Positions 22,786-30,423 of a DNA stretch of 64,000 nucleotides are shown piece after piece. Location of the stretch: contig NZ_SSBL01000007.1 of assembly GCF_004795105.1 (NCBI RefSeq), positions 1 through 64,000 of the forward strand, read 5' to 3'. The first letter of the stretch is position 1, and every line of letters begins with the position of its first letter. The notes under the pieces are model-generated. The model worked only from the letters and a program-made list of their open reading frames with translations, ran no database searches and was not told the DNA's origin. A program made the translations under genes and the position numbers. The DNA comes from Streptomyces sp. A0642. GTDB taxonomy: Bacteria > Actinomycetota > Actinomycetes > Streptomycetales > Streptomycetaceae.

Positions 22786-24683
22786 CGCGCGCTCCCGGAG
22801 GGTTCCCGGGCCGCTTCGGTGTGCCAGGAGGCGCCCGGGTCGTCGTACGCGTCCGTGTAGCGGGCTCCGGCGATGGGCCAGTCGGCGAGCAGTTCCGGGG
22901 GCAGCGCGAAGGACTCCGCCAGTTCCGGGAGGTGGCCGCTCACGGCGGCGACGAGCTGCTCGGTGGCATCGGTCAGCCCCTCGACCTGGCCGGCGGTCAG
23001 GTGGCCGGCGGCCAGCAGGTCCCCGCTGTTGGCCGCGACCCAGCTCAGCGCGAACAGCCGGGCCAGCTCGCCCAGCCGGTCGCGGGCCTCGCCGTCGGGC
23101 AGGGCGGTGATCGCGTGGTCGTACGCGTGGGCCGCCTGCCGGTACGCATGGGCCTCGACCCCCCGCAGGGCGGGCCCGGAAGCCGCGTTCCAGCGCTCCA
23201 GCGGGTCGCCGTGCTCCGCCCCCGCCAACCGTGCGGCGGCCCGGGCCCACCGGATGCGCTCCACCTGGTCCAGGAGCCGGCCGAGGAACCGGAGGTCGGC
23301 GAGGTCGCCGCTCTCGGGTTCGGGGTCCGGCTCCTCCTGCGGGGCCCGTACCGCGTCGGCGAGCAGTCCGGCGGCCGCCCGGGAGCAGATGGCCAGGTTG
23401 TCGCCCTCCGCGGTGATGGCGCCCTCGATCCCGGTGACGAGTTCGGTCATCCCGTTGTTCTCCAGCAGCCCCTGGGCACCGCACCTCTCCCGGCATTCGA
23501 CGATGACGTCCCGGGCCTGCCAGGTGATCCATCCCTTGGCGATGTCGACCAGCCGCTCGGCCGCCTCCCGCTCCGCCGGCGGCCGCGAGGCCGCCTTCTC
23601 CCACCGGTCGAGTACGCGCCGGTGCAGCAGACTCATCGCGAAGACGGTGGCCATGGCCTCGGCGAGCGGACCGTGGTGGCTGCGGTGGGCGAGGACCGGC
23701 ACCGGCGGCGCCGCACGGCCCGCCGAGACGAAGCGGTGGCCTCCGTAGCGGACGGCGAGGGCCAGGGTGACGCGCGCGGAGCCGACCGCACTGGCGCTCA
23801 TGCAGATCCGGCCCGTGACGACCCGCCCGATCGAGGTGAGGAAGCGGCGCCTGCGTCCCTCCGTTTCACTGCGGAACACCCCGTCGTCGCCGACCCTCCC
23901 CTGAGGACCGCCGAGCAGCGCGCCCCGGCCCACGAAGACCTGGTCGAAGGAGGTCAGGCTGTGGTCGACCGGACTGCCCATCCGGGCGGGAAGCCGGCGC
24001 ACCCGGATGCCGGGCAGGGCCCGCGACGCGTCCGTGAGCGGCACCAGCAGCAGAAAGACGCCGTGGTCGGCGCCGCCGACGATCAGCCGGGCGGCGACGA
24101 GACCCGACTTGGGGCCGCCGGCCGGGCTGGTGTTGGGCATGAACTTCTGTGCGCCGGCGTTCGGGGTGTGCAGGACGAACCCGTCCCGGCCGGGGTCGTA
24201 GGTGGCGGTCGTCTCCACGGCGGCCGCGTCGTTGCCGTGCGCCACCTCCGTACAGAGGAAGGTGCCGATCCGTCGCAGCCGGAGGAAGTCCGACAGGTCG
24301 CGAAAGCTGCCGGCGTCGTGGTCCAGGAGGCTGCCGAGGAAGAGGTTGTAGTGAATGCCCGCGACGGTGGCGAGCGCCGGGTCCACCGGCGCGAGCCACT
24401 CGTGCAGGGCTGCCAGGGCACGCGGGTCGGCGGCGGGGCGCGCGGCGCTGTCCAGGGCGTCGTTGAGCGCGCGCAGCCGTGCGTGGGCGAGGGCGAGGCG
24501 CTCGTCTGAGGTGGGGCCCGGCGGCGGCCAGAGCGGCCGGCGGAACGGCTCGGTGGCGACGAGGCGGCGCCAGAAGCCGTGTTCGCGGCGGGCATCCGAG
24601 CCGAACAGCACGGTGCTGAGCAGGTCGGTGACTCGCCCGTTCCCGGTTCCCGAGGGGGCGGCGCTGTCGAAGATGGCGTTCAT
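22782..24683 (-). CDS. Acyl-CoA dehydrogenase/oxidase family flavoprotein
   Basis: 633-aa protein, far longer than the usual 380-400 aa acyl-CoA dehydrogenases and closer to acyl-CoA oxidases. The flavin-contacting strand reads FLCTEVAHGNDAAAVETTATYD near residue 143, followed by GFVLHTPNAGAQKFMPN, as in peroxisomal-type oxidases; the helical domain has RRRFLTSIGRVVTGRICMSASAVGSARVTL and CGAQGLLENNGMTELVTGIEGAITAEGDN with the region of the catalytic glutamate. It has an extra C-terminal helical domain of about 180 residues. Start ATG 24683. First gene of a two-gene unit. Substrate is probably an acyl-CoA or acyl-carrier-linked chain. Confidence 0.85.
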   Translation of the reverse strand: MNAIFDSAAPSGTGNGRVTDLLSTVLFGSDARREHGFWRRLVATEPFRRPLWPPPGPTSDERLALAHARLRALNDALDSAARPAADPRALAALHEWLAPVDPALATVAGIHYNLFLGSLLDHDAGSFRDLSDFLRLRRIGTFLCTEVAHGNDAAAVETTATYDPGRDGFVLHTPNAGAQKFMPNTSPAGGPKSGLVAARLIVGGADHGVFLLLVPLTDASRALPGIRVRRLPARMGSPVDHSLTSFDQVFVGRGALLGGPQGRVGDDGVFRSETEGRRRRFLTSIGRVVTGRICMSASAVGSARVTLALAVRYGGHRFVSAGRAAPPVPVLAHRSHHGPLAEAMATVFAMSLLHRRVLDRWEKAASRPPAEREAAERLVDIAKGWITWQARDVIVECRERCGAQGLLENNGMTELVTGIEGAITAEGDNLAICSRAAAGLLADAVRAPQEEPDPEPESGDLADLRFLGRLLDQVERIRWARAAARLAGAEHGDPLERWNAASGPALRGVEAHAYRQAAHAYDHAITALPDGEARDRLGELARLFALSWVAANSGDLLAAGHLTAGQVEGLTDATEQLVAAVSGHLPELAESFALPPELLADWPIAGARYTDAYDDPGASWHTEAAREPSGSAR

Positions 24684-24837
24684 GAAAGCGGCAACGATCG
24701 GGAATCGCCGAGGACACCCCGGCGTCTGCTTTCGCGCCCCCTCGCCGTCGGCCGACGGCAGCGGTCCCGGCTGCCGTTCTCACCCGTACGCAGTAATCCG
24801 CCGCGCTGTACGGGCGGGCAGGACATCCCCTGGGGGC

Positions 24838-26130
24838 ATGGAACAGGACCCCGCTCAGCGAACCACACCCGACGAGCACGCCGAACTGGTTGCCCTGCGT
24901 GACCGGGTGGCGAACCTGGAGGCCCGTGGTCCGGGGCGCTCCCGGCCGCGCCCGCGCTCGTTCCTCGCCGTGCTGCTGATCCTGGTGGCCGCCGTGCTCA
25001 CGCCGCTGAGCATCCTGTCGAGCTGGGCGAGCGAGGTCGCCGGGGACACGGACCGCTACGTGGAGATGATGAAGCCGCTGGCCTCCGATCCCGAGGTGCG
25101 GGCCGCGGTGACCCACCGCGTCACCGATGCCGTGATGGACCGTCTGGACATCGACGCGCTGCTCGCGGACGTCGCGCCCGCCGACCGGCCGGTGGTCGAC
25201 AAGGCACTGGGGAAGCTCGGTGATCCCCTCACCACAGGGGTCACGGACTTCGTGCACGGGACCGTGGAGAAGTTCGTGAGCAGCGACGAGTTCGAGCGGG
25301 TGTGGATCAACCTCAACCGGTCGGCCCACGCCTCCGTCGTGAAGGCCCTGACCGGAGAGGGCGGCGGCGCGGTGAAACTCACCGGCGACACGGTGACGCT
25401 GGACCTCGCCCCCGTCATCGACCGGGTCAAACAGCGGCTCGTCGACCGTGGTCTGACGGTCGCCGGGAAGATCCCCGAGATCCACACCGACTTCACTCTT
25501 CTGACCTCGGACTCGGTCGGCAAGGCGAAGAAGGGGTTCCGGGCGCTCGAACTCCTCGGATTCTGGCTGCCGCTGTTCACGCTGGTGGTGGCGGCGGGCG
25601 GGGTGCTGCTCGCCGTACGCCGGCGACGGGCCCTGGTGACCGCGGCGCTGGCGGCCGCGGTGGGCGCGGGGCTGCTCGCGCTCGGACTGTGGGCGGGGCG
25701 CGCGTTCTACCTCGACAGCCTCCCCCCGCACGTCTCGCAGCCCGCTGCGGGAGCGGTGTTCGACGCGCTGGCCGGCTATCTGCGCGCCGGGATCCGGCTG
25801 GTGGTGACCGTCGGGGCGGTGGTGGCCCTCTCCGCCTGGCTCACCGGCCGGGGTCGCGCGGCGAAGCGGGTCATGGCGATGTGGAGCGGTGGCATCGGGG
25901 CCGTACGGGACGCGGCCGGGTTCACCGGCGGCCCGGCCGGCCGGTGGGTGCACCGGGCCCGCCGGCCGTTGAACTGGACGGTGGTCGTGGTGGCCGTCGC
26001 GGTGCTGCTGGCGTGGGACCGGCCGACGGGACTGGTCACGGTGTGGATCGCGCTGTGCGCCCTGGTCGCCCTGGCGGTCGTCGAATTCCTGGACGACGAC
26101 AGCACTCCTCATCTGGCGGCGAAGGCGTAG
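24838..26130 (+). CDS. Integral membrane protein of unknown function
   Basis: 430-aa protein. One N-terminal membrane helix (about residues 42-62, FLAVLLILVAAVLTPLSIL) is followed by a 200-residue extracytoplasmic region with regular helices (DRYVEMMKPLASDPEVRAAVTHRVTDAVMDRL), then four further helices (about 238-262, 268-290, 318-338, 380-420). This layout and the motif ASDPEVRAAV are common to a Streptomyces family with no assigned function. ATG 24838 lies in a weak GGGGG context. Divergent from the acyl-CoA oxidase-like gene; convergent with the PfkB gene. No function should be assigned. Confidence 0.8.
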   Translation: MEQDPAQRTTPDEHAELVALRDRVANLEARGPGRSRPRPRSFLAVLLILVAAVLTPLSILSSWASEVAGDTDRYVEMMKPLASDPEVRAAVTHRVTDAVMDRLDIDALLADVAPADRPVVDKALGKLGDPLTTGVTDFVHGTVEKFVSSDEFERVWINLNRSAHASVVKALTGEGGGAVKLTGDTVTLDLAPVIDRVKQRLVDRGLTVAGKIPEIHTDFTLLTSDSVGKAKKGFRALELLGFWLPLFTLVVAAGGVLLAVRRRRALVTAALAAAVGAGLLALGLWAGRAFYLDSLPPHVSQPAAGAVFDALAGYLRAGIRLVVTVGAVVALSAWLTGRGRAAKRVMAMWSGGIGAVRDAAGFTGGPAGRWVHRARRPLNWTVVVVAVAVLLAWDRPTGLVTVWIALCALVALAVVEFLDDDSTPHLAAKA

Positions 26131-26158
26131 GGCCGGGCGCGACCGGCCCGCCCGGCCC
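26130..26158. terminator. Bidirectional terminator between convergent genes
   Basis: Perfect 10-bp stem GGGCCGGGCG/CGCCCGGCCC with nine-base loop, starting at the last base of the rightward membrane protein stop and ending six bases before the leftward PfkB stop. Confidence 0.7.
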
Positions 26159-26164
26159 CGGCGT

Positions 26165-27100
26165 TCACATCCGGTGGAGCACCGTGTCCAGTTCCGCCGC
26201 GTCGGGCGGGCTGGCGCCGGCCCGCCCGACGGTGACCGCCGCGGAAGCCGCCGCATGCCGCAGAACGTCCGTCACGGTGGCCCGGTCAAGTGCTGCCCGC
26301 AACCGCTCCCGGCCGGCGGCTCCAAGCAGCCCGTGCGCGGCGAGCGCGTGCAGGGCGCCGGACATGAAGGCGTCTCCCGCCCCCACCGTGTCGACGACCT
26401 CGCTCGGCAGCGCCTCGACGCTCACCCGCCCGTCGGGCAGAACCGCGAACGCCCCGTCGCCGCCCCGCGTGACGAGGACGACGGCCGGGCCGGCGGCGAG
26501 CCACCGTTCGGCGGCCCTCACCGGGTCCTCGCCCGGGTACAGCCACTCCAGGTCCTCGTCGCTCGCCTTGACGACGTCGCTGAGGGCCACGCAGAGCTCG
26601 GCCCGGCGCACGGCGGCCCCGTGGTCGCCCATCAGTTCCGGCCGCACATTGGGGTCGTAACTGACCGTGGCGGCGGCACGCAGCGATTCGAGGGCGGCGA
26701 CGACGGTGGTCGCACCGGGTTCCGAGACGGTCGCGATCGATCCGGTGTGCACATGCGCGGGCGGCCGCTCCAGAGAGACCGCGCCGAGGGTCCAGGTGAT
26801 CTCGAAGGTGTACGTGGCCCGCCCCGCACCGTCCAGGGTCACCGCGGCGGACGGGGTGGGGGCGGTGGAACCGTCCGTGCGGACGTCGACCCCGGCTCCG
26901 GTCAGGTGGTCGCGGATCAGCCGCCCGTTCGCGTCGGCCCCGAGCTGGGTGAGCAGGGTCGTGGCGTGTCCGAGCCGGGCCAGGCCGTACGCGACGTTGG
27001 CCGGGCTTCCGCCCGGGTGGACCCGGTCGGCCGCATCGGGCAGCCGGACGATGTCGGCGACGCATTCACCGATGACCAGCAGGTCGGAACTGTCGAGCAT
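26165..27100 (-). CDS. PfkB family carbohydrate kinase (fructokinase-like)
   Basis: 311-aa sugar kinase. It has the N-terminal PfkB signature GGSPANVAYGLARLG (about 30-44), and the C-terminal signature DTVGAGDAFMSGAL with the catalytic aspartate (D in GAGD) near residue 247. The N-terminal LLVIGECVADIVR matches fructokinase/2-keto-3-deoxygluconate kinase members. It has a strong AGGAGAGG ribosome binding site. No sugar transporter is adjacent on this strand, so substrate cannot be chosen between fructose, KDG or a related ketose. Confidence 0.9.
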   Translation of the reverse strand: MLDSSDLLVIGECVADIVRLPDAADRVHPGGSPANVAYGLARLGHATTLLTQLGADANGRLIRDHLTGAGVDVRTDGSTAPTPSAAVTLDGAGRATYTFEITWTLGAVSLERPPAHVHTGSIATVSEPGATTVVAALESLRAAATVSYDPNVRPELMGDHGAAVRRAELCVALSDVVKASDEDLEWLYPGEDPVRAAERWLAAGPAVVLVTRGGDGAFAVLPDGRVSVEALPSEVVDTVGAGDAFMSGALHALAAHGLLGAAGRERLRAALDRATVTDVLRHAAASAAVTVGRAGASPPDAAELDTVLHRM

Positions 27101-27244
27101 GAAGGTGACCTCTCCTGGAGTGCGGTGGCCCGGGCGTCCCGGCAGGCGCGACTGCCTGCGGACGCGCCGGGACCCATCCTGCCGCGTGCCCCCGGGGGCG
27201 TCGGCAGGAGGCCGCCCGTCCCGCGCGGGGCGCCCGGGGACGCG

Positions 27245-27283
27245 CCGAGTCCCCCGCCCTGCCGAAGGGGACGGGGGACTCGG
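27245..27283 (-). terminator. Terminator after the L31 gene
   Basis: Twelve-base perfect stem (CCGAGTCCCCCG with CGGGGGACTCGG) and an inner CCCT/AGGG stem, 14 bases after the leftward rpmE2 stop. Confidence 0.8.
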
Positions 27284-27296
27284 GCCGCGGCACGGC

Positions 27297-27560
27297 TCAG
27301 GAGGCGTCGGCGCCGCCCTCCTCGCCGTATCTGCGCTCGAACTTGGCGACCTGTCCCTCCGAGTCGACCACCCGCGCCTTGCCGGTGTAGAACGGGTGGC
27401 TCTCGGCCGAGATCTCCACGTCGATCACGGGGTAGCTGTTGCCGTCGTCCCAGTCGATCGTCTGCTCGCTGGAGGCCGTCGACCGGGTCAGAAAGGCGTA
27501 GCCCGCCGAGCGGTCACGGAAGACCACGGGCCGGTACGAGGGGTGCTTGTCCTGCTGCAT
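27297..27560 (-). CDS. rpmE2: 50S ribosomal protein L31 type B (zinc-independent form)
   Basis: 87-aa ribosomal protein with the type B layout: [25 protein letters not shown], then the conserved [30 protein letters not shown]. The CxxC zinc ribbon of type A is absent (no cysteine at all). In many actinobacteria this form replaces the zinc-containing L31 when zinc is scarce and is controlled by Zur; I do not see a clear AT-rich Zur box in 27561-27738. AGGAG lies seven bases before ATG 27560. The next gene upstream on the same strand is a metal/siderophore-type binding protein. Confidence 0.93.
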   Translation of the reverse strand: MQQDKHPSYRPVVFRDRSAGYAFLTRSTASSEQTIDWDDGNSYPVIDVEISAESHPFYTGKARVVDSEGQVAKFERRYGEEGGADAS

Positions 27561-27738
27561 GCCTGCTCCTGGGGACGTGCGGGTACGGGCGCGGGACGCT
27601 CCCGGCCAGCCTGGCGAACCGGGGCGGCCCGCGCGATCGCACACGTCCGTCCGGGGCATCGCCCCCGGACCGCGTACGGCCCGGCCCCTCTCCCGCCCAG
27701 GCGCCCGGGCGCGTACGGGCCGGGCCCCTCTTGCCCGC

Positions 27739-28620
27739 CTACGCCTCCAGCGCGTCGGCCACGCGCGCCAGGAACCGCGCGTGGGCCCGCGCGCTGCACA
27801 CCGGCTCGGGGTTCCAGGGCGCCACCCGCACGGAGTCCCGGACCGACGCCCAGGGTCCGTCGGCCGGGAGCGCGTCGAGCGGGGTGGCGTGGGCCCGGAT
27901 GTCGGCGAGCACGACGGCCGGCCGCAGTGCGGCGGCCTGGGCCCAGCCGGCCGTGGACCAGTTCGCACCGGGGCCCTCGGCGGGTTCCACCAGGCCGACG
28001 CCCAGCTCGGCCAGGACCCGCAGCTCGGGCCACATACGGGGACGTGCCAGGTGCACCTGCTCCTGGCCCGCCGGGGACAGCGCGATGACCCTCGCCCGGT
28101 CCGGGCCCGACGTGAGCGCGCGCAGCCGGTCCCGGGCCGCGTCCAGCTCCTGGGTGGCCGCCGCGGGCTCCTCGGCGCCGAGCGAACGGGCCAGCCCGGC
28201 GAACCGGTCGGCGATCTCCGGCAGGGTGCGCGCCTGGCCCACGTCGATGACGACGACCGGGACGTGCCCCTCCAGGTGCTTGGCCGTCTCGGGGCCGAGG
28301 CCGTAGACCTGGCCGCCGCCGTAGCTGACGGCCACCACGAGGTCCGGTTCCCCCCTCAGCAGCGTGTCCGCGTCCAGCGTGGCGCCCGCGCCCGCGTACG
28401 CGACGTCGGCCAGGGGCAGCGACCCGGTCTTGGCCGCGTCCGGCACCCGGGGATCGTCGTGCCCGGAGCCGAATATCGCGCGCGGGCGGATGCCGTGGTC
28501 CCATAAGGTCGCCCCGGCCTGGACATAGGCGAGGATCCTTGCCGGGCGCCTGTCGGCAGTCGACACCTGTCCTCGGTCGTCGGAGAACTCCCACACGGTT
28601 CGTTCCCTCACGTCACACAC
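27739..28620 (-). CDS. TroA/FecB-like solute-binding domain protein without signal peptide
   Basis: Up to 293 aa. The fold is a class III periplasmic binding protein: [19 protein letters not shown], the [19 protein letters not shown] lobe-one end, and [22 protein letters not shown] in lobe two. No hydrophobic leader or lipobox precedes it, so it appears cytoplasmic, unlike ordinary ABC binding proteins; no permease or ATPase gene is adjacent. The first GTG (28620) has poor spacing to GAGAGG; a GTG at 28611 (VRERTVWEF) is better placed. Possibly a cytosolic metal or corrinoid/siderophore-binding protein linked with the zinc-independent L31 gene downstream. Function unknown. Confidence 0.72.
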   Translation of the reverse strand: MCDVRERTVWEFSDDRGQVSTADRRPARILAYVQAGATLWDHGIRPRAIFGSGHDDPRVPDAAKTGSLPLADVAYAGAGATLDADTLLRGEPDLVVAVSYGGGQVYGLGPETAKHLEGHVPVVVIDVGQARTLPEIADRFAGLARSLGAEEPAAATQELDAARDRLRALTSGPDRARVIALSPAGQEQVHLARPRMWPELRVLAELGVGLVEPAEGPGANWSTAGWAQAAALRPAVVLADIRAHATPLDALPADGPWASVRDSVRVAPWNPEPVCSARAHARFLARVADALEA

Positions 28621-28712
28621 CTCTCGCCACCGGCTTCCCGCCCCCCGAAGCGGTCTCGTCCTGGACTACCTGCCCAGCGGACCCGCGCGGCACCCGCGTC
28701 GCCGTGGGCGGA

Positions 28713-29339
28713 CTACAGGCCGGCCGCCGTCGAGCGCACGAGGTAGCTGACGGGTCCGGGATCGGGGACCTCGATCTCGGTGAAACCGAGCCGGTCGTAG
28801 AACGCCCTGGCCGGGGTGTTGGACGTGAGCATGCACAGGTGCACGCCCTTCACCCCCTTGGCGTCCAGGGCCGCGAGGAAGGCGCGCATCAGCTCCCTCC
28901 CGTACCCCTTGCGCTGCCAGTCGGGCAGCAGGTCTATGTGCAAGTGGGCCGGGTAGTCCGCGAGTTCGGGCAGGACCATGCGCTCCGGGTTGTGCAGGAG
29001 CGCGATCATCTCGTCGGCGGGAGTGCGCGGCGCGCCGTCCGGACGCGGGTACCGGTCCTCGACCAGGGGCAGCCAGCGGTTGCGGAACTCCGTCACGAAG
29101 CGCGGGGTGTCGGCCGTCCCCAGGATGTAGCCGACGGCCCGGCCCGTGCCGTCGTCGATGACGAACGCCAGGTCGGGTTCGAGGTGGGCGTACGGTGCGG
29201 CGAAGATCGACGGCATCAGATCCAGGTCCGGGTACAGGTGCCGGGAGTCACCGCCGTTGTCGGCCGTTCGCACGCAGATGTCCGCGAGCGCCGCGCGATC
29301 GTCGGATCGATAGGCCCGCAGGCCGGGAAGCAGGGTCAC
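28713..29339 (-). CDS. GNAT N-acetyltransferase resembling the HAT-like domain of O-GlcNAcase
   Basis: 208-aa acetyltransferase. GTG 29339 with AGGATGAGG upstream gives a clean start. The N-terminus LRAYRSDDRAALADICVRT and the NGGDSRHLYPDLDLMPSIFAAPYAHLEPDLAFVIDD segment match the bacterial GNAT group related to the C-terminal domain of O-GlcNAcase. The acetyl-CoA loop is LPDWQRKGYGRELMRAF and the end is NTPARAFYDRLGFTEIEVP. Function of this group is unknown. A 14-bp palindrome identical to a CebR box lies 20 bp upstream, implying control by a LacI-type sugar repressor. Confidence 0.85.
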   Translation of the reverse strand: MTLLPGLRAYRSDDRAALADICVRTADNGGDSRHLYPDLDLMPSIFAAPYAHLEPDLAFVIDDGTGRAVGYILGTADTPRFVTEFRNRWLPLVEDRYPRPDGAPRTPADEMIALLHNPERMVLPELADYPAHLHIDLLPDWQRKGYGRELMRAFLAALDAKGVKGVHLCMLTSNTPARAFYDRLGFTEIEVPDPGPVSYLVRSTAAGL

Positions 29340-29358
29340 CGCCTCATCCTGCCGACTT

Positions 29359-29372
29359 TGGGAGCGCTCCCA
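29359..29372. promoter_or_regulatory. CebR-like LacI-family operator
   Basis: Perfect 14-bp palindrome TGGGAGCGCTCCCA, the published Streptomyces CebR (cellobiose/cellotriose repressor) box. It is 20 bp upstream of the GNAT start and 122 bp before the divergent YciI-like gene. A second palindrome ACACGGCCGTGT lies at 29398-29409. Confidence 0.75.
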
Positions 29373-29493
29373 CAAGGGCCGGGAAAGATTTCTTCGAACA
29401 CGGCCGTGTCCGGCACCGGTCCGTGCGGCAGCCGTTCGTATAGAGGGTGGACGGGCCGGTAGGCGACCGGCTCCGCACCCGAGGAGGCACCCC

Positions 29494-29850
29494 ATGAAGC
29501 ACTATCTGCTCAGCGTCGTCACACCGGCCGACGGCGTTCCGCCCGCTCCCGGGGAACTGGCGGAGATCATGCGGAGGGTGCAGGGCTTTCACCGCGAGCT
29601 CGAAGAGGCCGGGGCCTGCGTCTTCGACGGCGGGCTGAGCGCGCCGGCCACGGCCACCGTCGTGCGGGCCGAGGACGGCGACACGGTACTCACCGACGGC
29701 CCCTACACCGAGGGCGAGGAGTATCTCGGCGGGCTCAGCATCATCAAGGCGGCCGGCCGGGAGGCGGCCCTGGACTGGGGACGCAAGGCCGCGCTGGCGA
29801 TCGGACTGCCCATCGAGGTCCGGCCGTTCGAGGGTAACGTGGACGGCTGA
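29494..29850 (+). CDS. YciI-like (DGPF/YCII domain) protein
   Basis: 118-aa dimeric alpha/beta-barrel protein. It opens MKHYLLSVV, has HRELEEAGACVFDGGL, the signature VLTDGPYTEGEEYLGGLSIIKA and ends with IEVRPFEG, as in the DGPF group often coded beside ECF sigma factors or SnoaL-like genes. No sigma factor is adjacent here. GAGGAGG lies well placed before the ATG. Enzymatic role unproven in the group. It may share the CebR-like operator with the divergent GNAT gene. Confidence 0.87.
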   Translation: MKHYLLSVVTPADGVPPAPGELAEIMRRVQGFHRELEEAGACVFDGGLSAPATATVVRAEDGDTVLTDGPYTEGEEYLGGLSIIKAAGREAALDWGRKAALAIGLPIEVRPFEGNVDG

Positions 29851-29972
29851 GCAGGGGCTCGGCCGCCGGCCCCGGGCAGGACGCCCCCGCCGCCACGGCC
29901 GAGGCGCTGCCCGACGGCCGGCCGGGTACCGGCCCCCGGTGACGGCGCCGGCTGGTGCCACGCGCCGGGCCG

Positions 29973-30299
29973 TCAGTCGTTGACGGCCGTCAGCAGCACC
30001 ACGGCGTCCTCCAGGGCGAGCAGTCCGTGCCGTTCCTGCGGGATCGGGTACAGCTGTCCGGCGGCGAGTTCCCGGTCCCCCGACGCGGCGGTGAGCCGTA
30101 CCGATCCGCGCAGGACCTGGAGGGAGGCTGCGGGCGGGGCGTTGTGCTCGTCGAGGGAGCTGCCCGAGGTCAGCGCGATGACGGTCTGCCTCAGCGGCTC
30201 CTGGCGGAGCAGGAGGTGGGCGCTGCGGCCGTGCGGAGAGGTGCGGGCCGCGGTCAGGTGTTCGTCGGCCAGGGCGTTCAGCTCGTTCGGTGCGTCCAT
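29973..30299 (-). CDS. Small cupin-domain protein
   Basis: 108-aa protein starting MDAPNELNALADEHL. The single cupin domain covers about residues 35-105: TSGSSLDEHNAPPAASLQVLRGSVRLTAASGDRELAAGQLYPIPQERHGL, with the two His-rich strand pairs in partly conserved form (EH in motif 1, H in motif 2). It belongs to the small actinobacterial cupins near 105-115 aa that lack further domains and have no assigned role. An in-frame upstream GTG gives a few extra residues; ATG 30299 gives the usual length. Convergent with the YciI-like gene. Confidence 0.82.
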   Translation of the reverse strand: MDAPNELNALADEHLTAARTSPHGRSAHLLLRQEPLRQTVIALTSGSSLDEHNAPPAASLQVLRGSVRLTAASGDRELAAGQLYPIPQERHGLLALEDAVVLLTAVND

Positions 30300-30423
30300 A
30301 TGCCCCACTGTGCCGCATACCCCACGGTGCCGCAGCCCTCGCTCCGCCGCGATCCCGCCGACCGGCCCGGCCGTGCCGCGGCGCACGGACGGACGGACCG
30401 GCGAACGGGTCCTCGTCCGGTGG

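Noticed and set aside
29851..29972. GC-rich palindromic patches between YciI-like and cupin genes as a terminator
   Set aside because: Only short interrupted complements; no single stable stem stands out.
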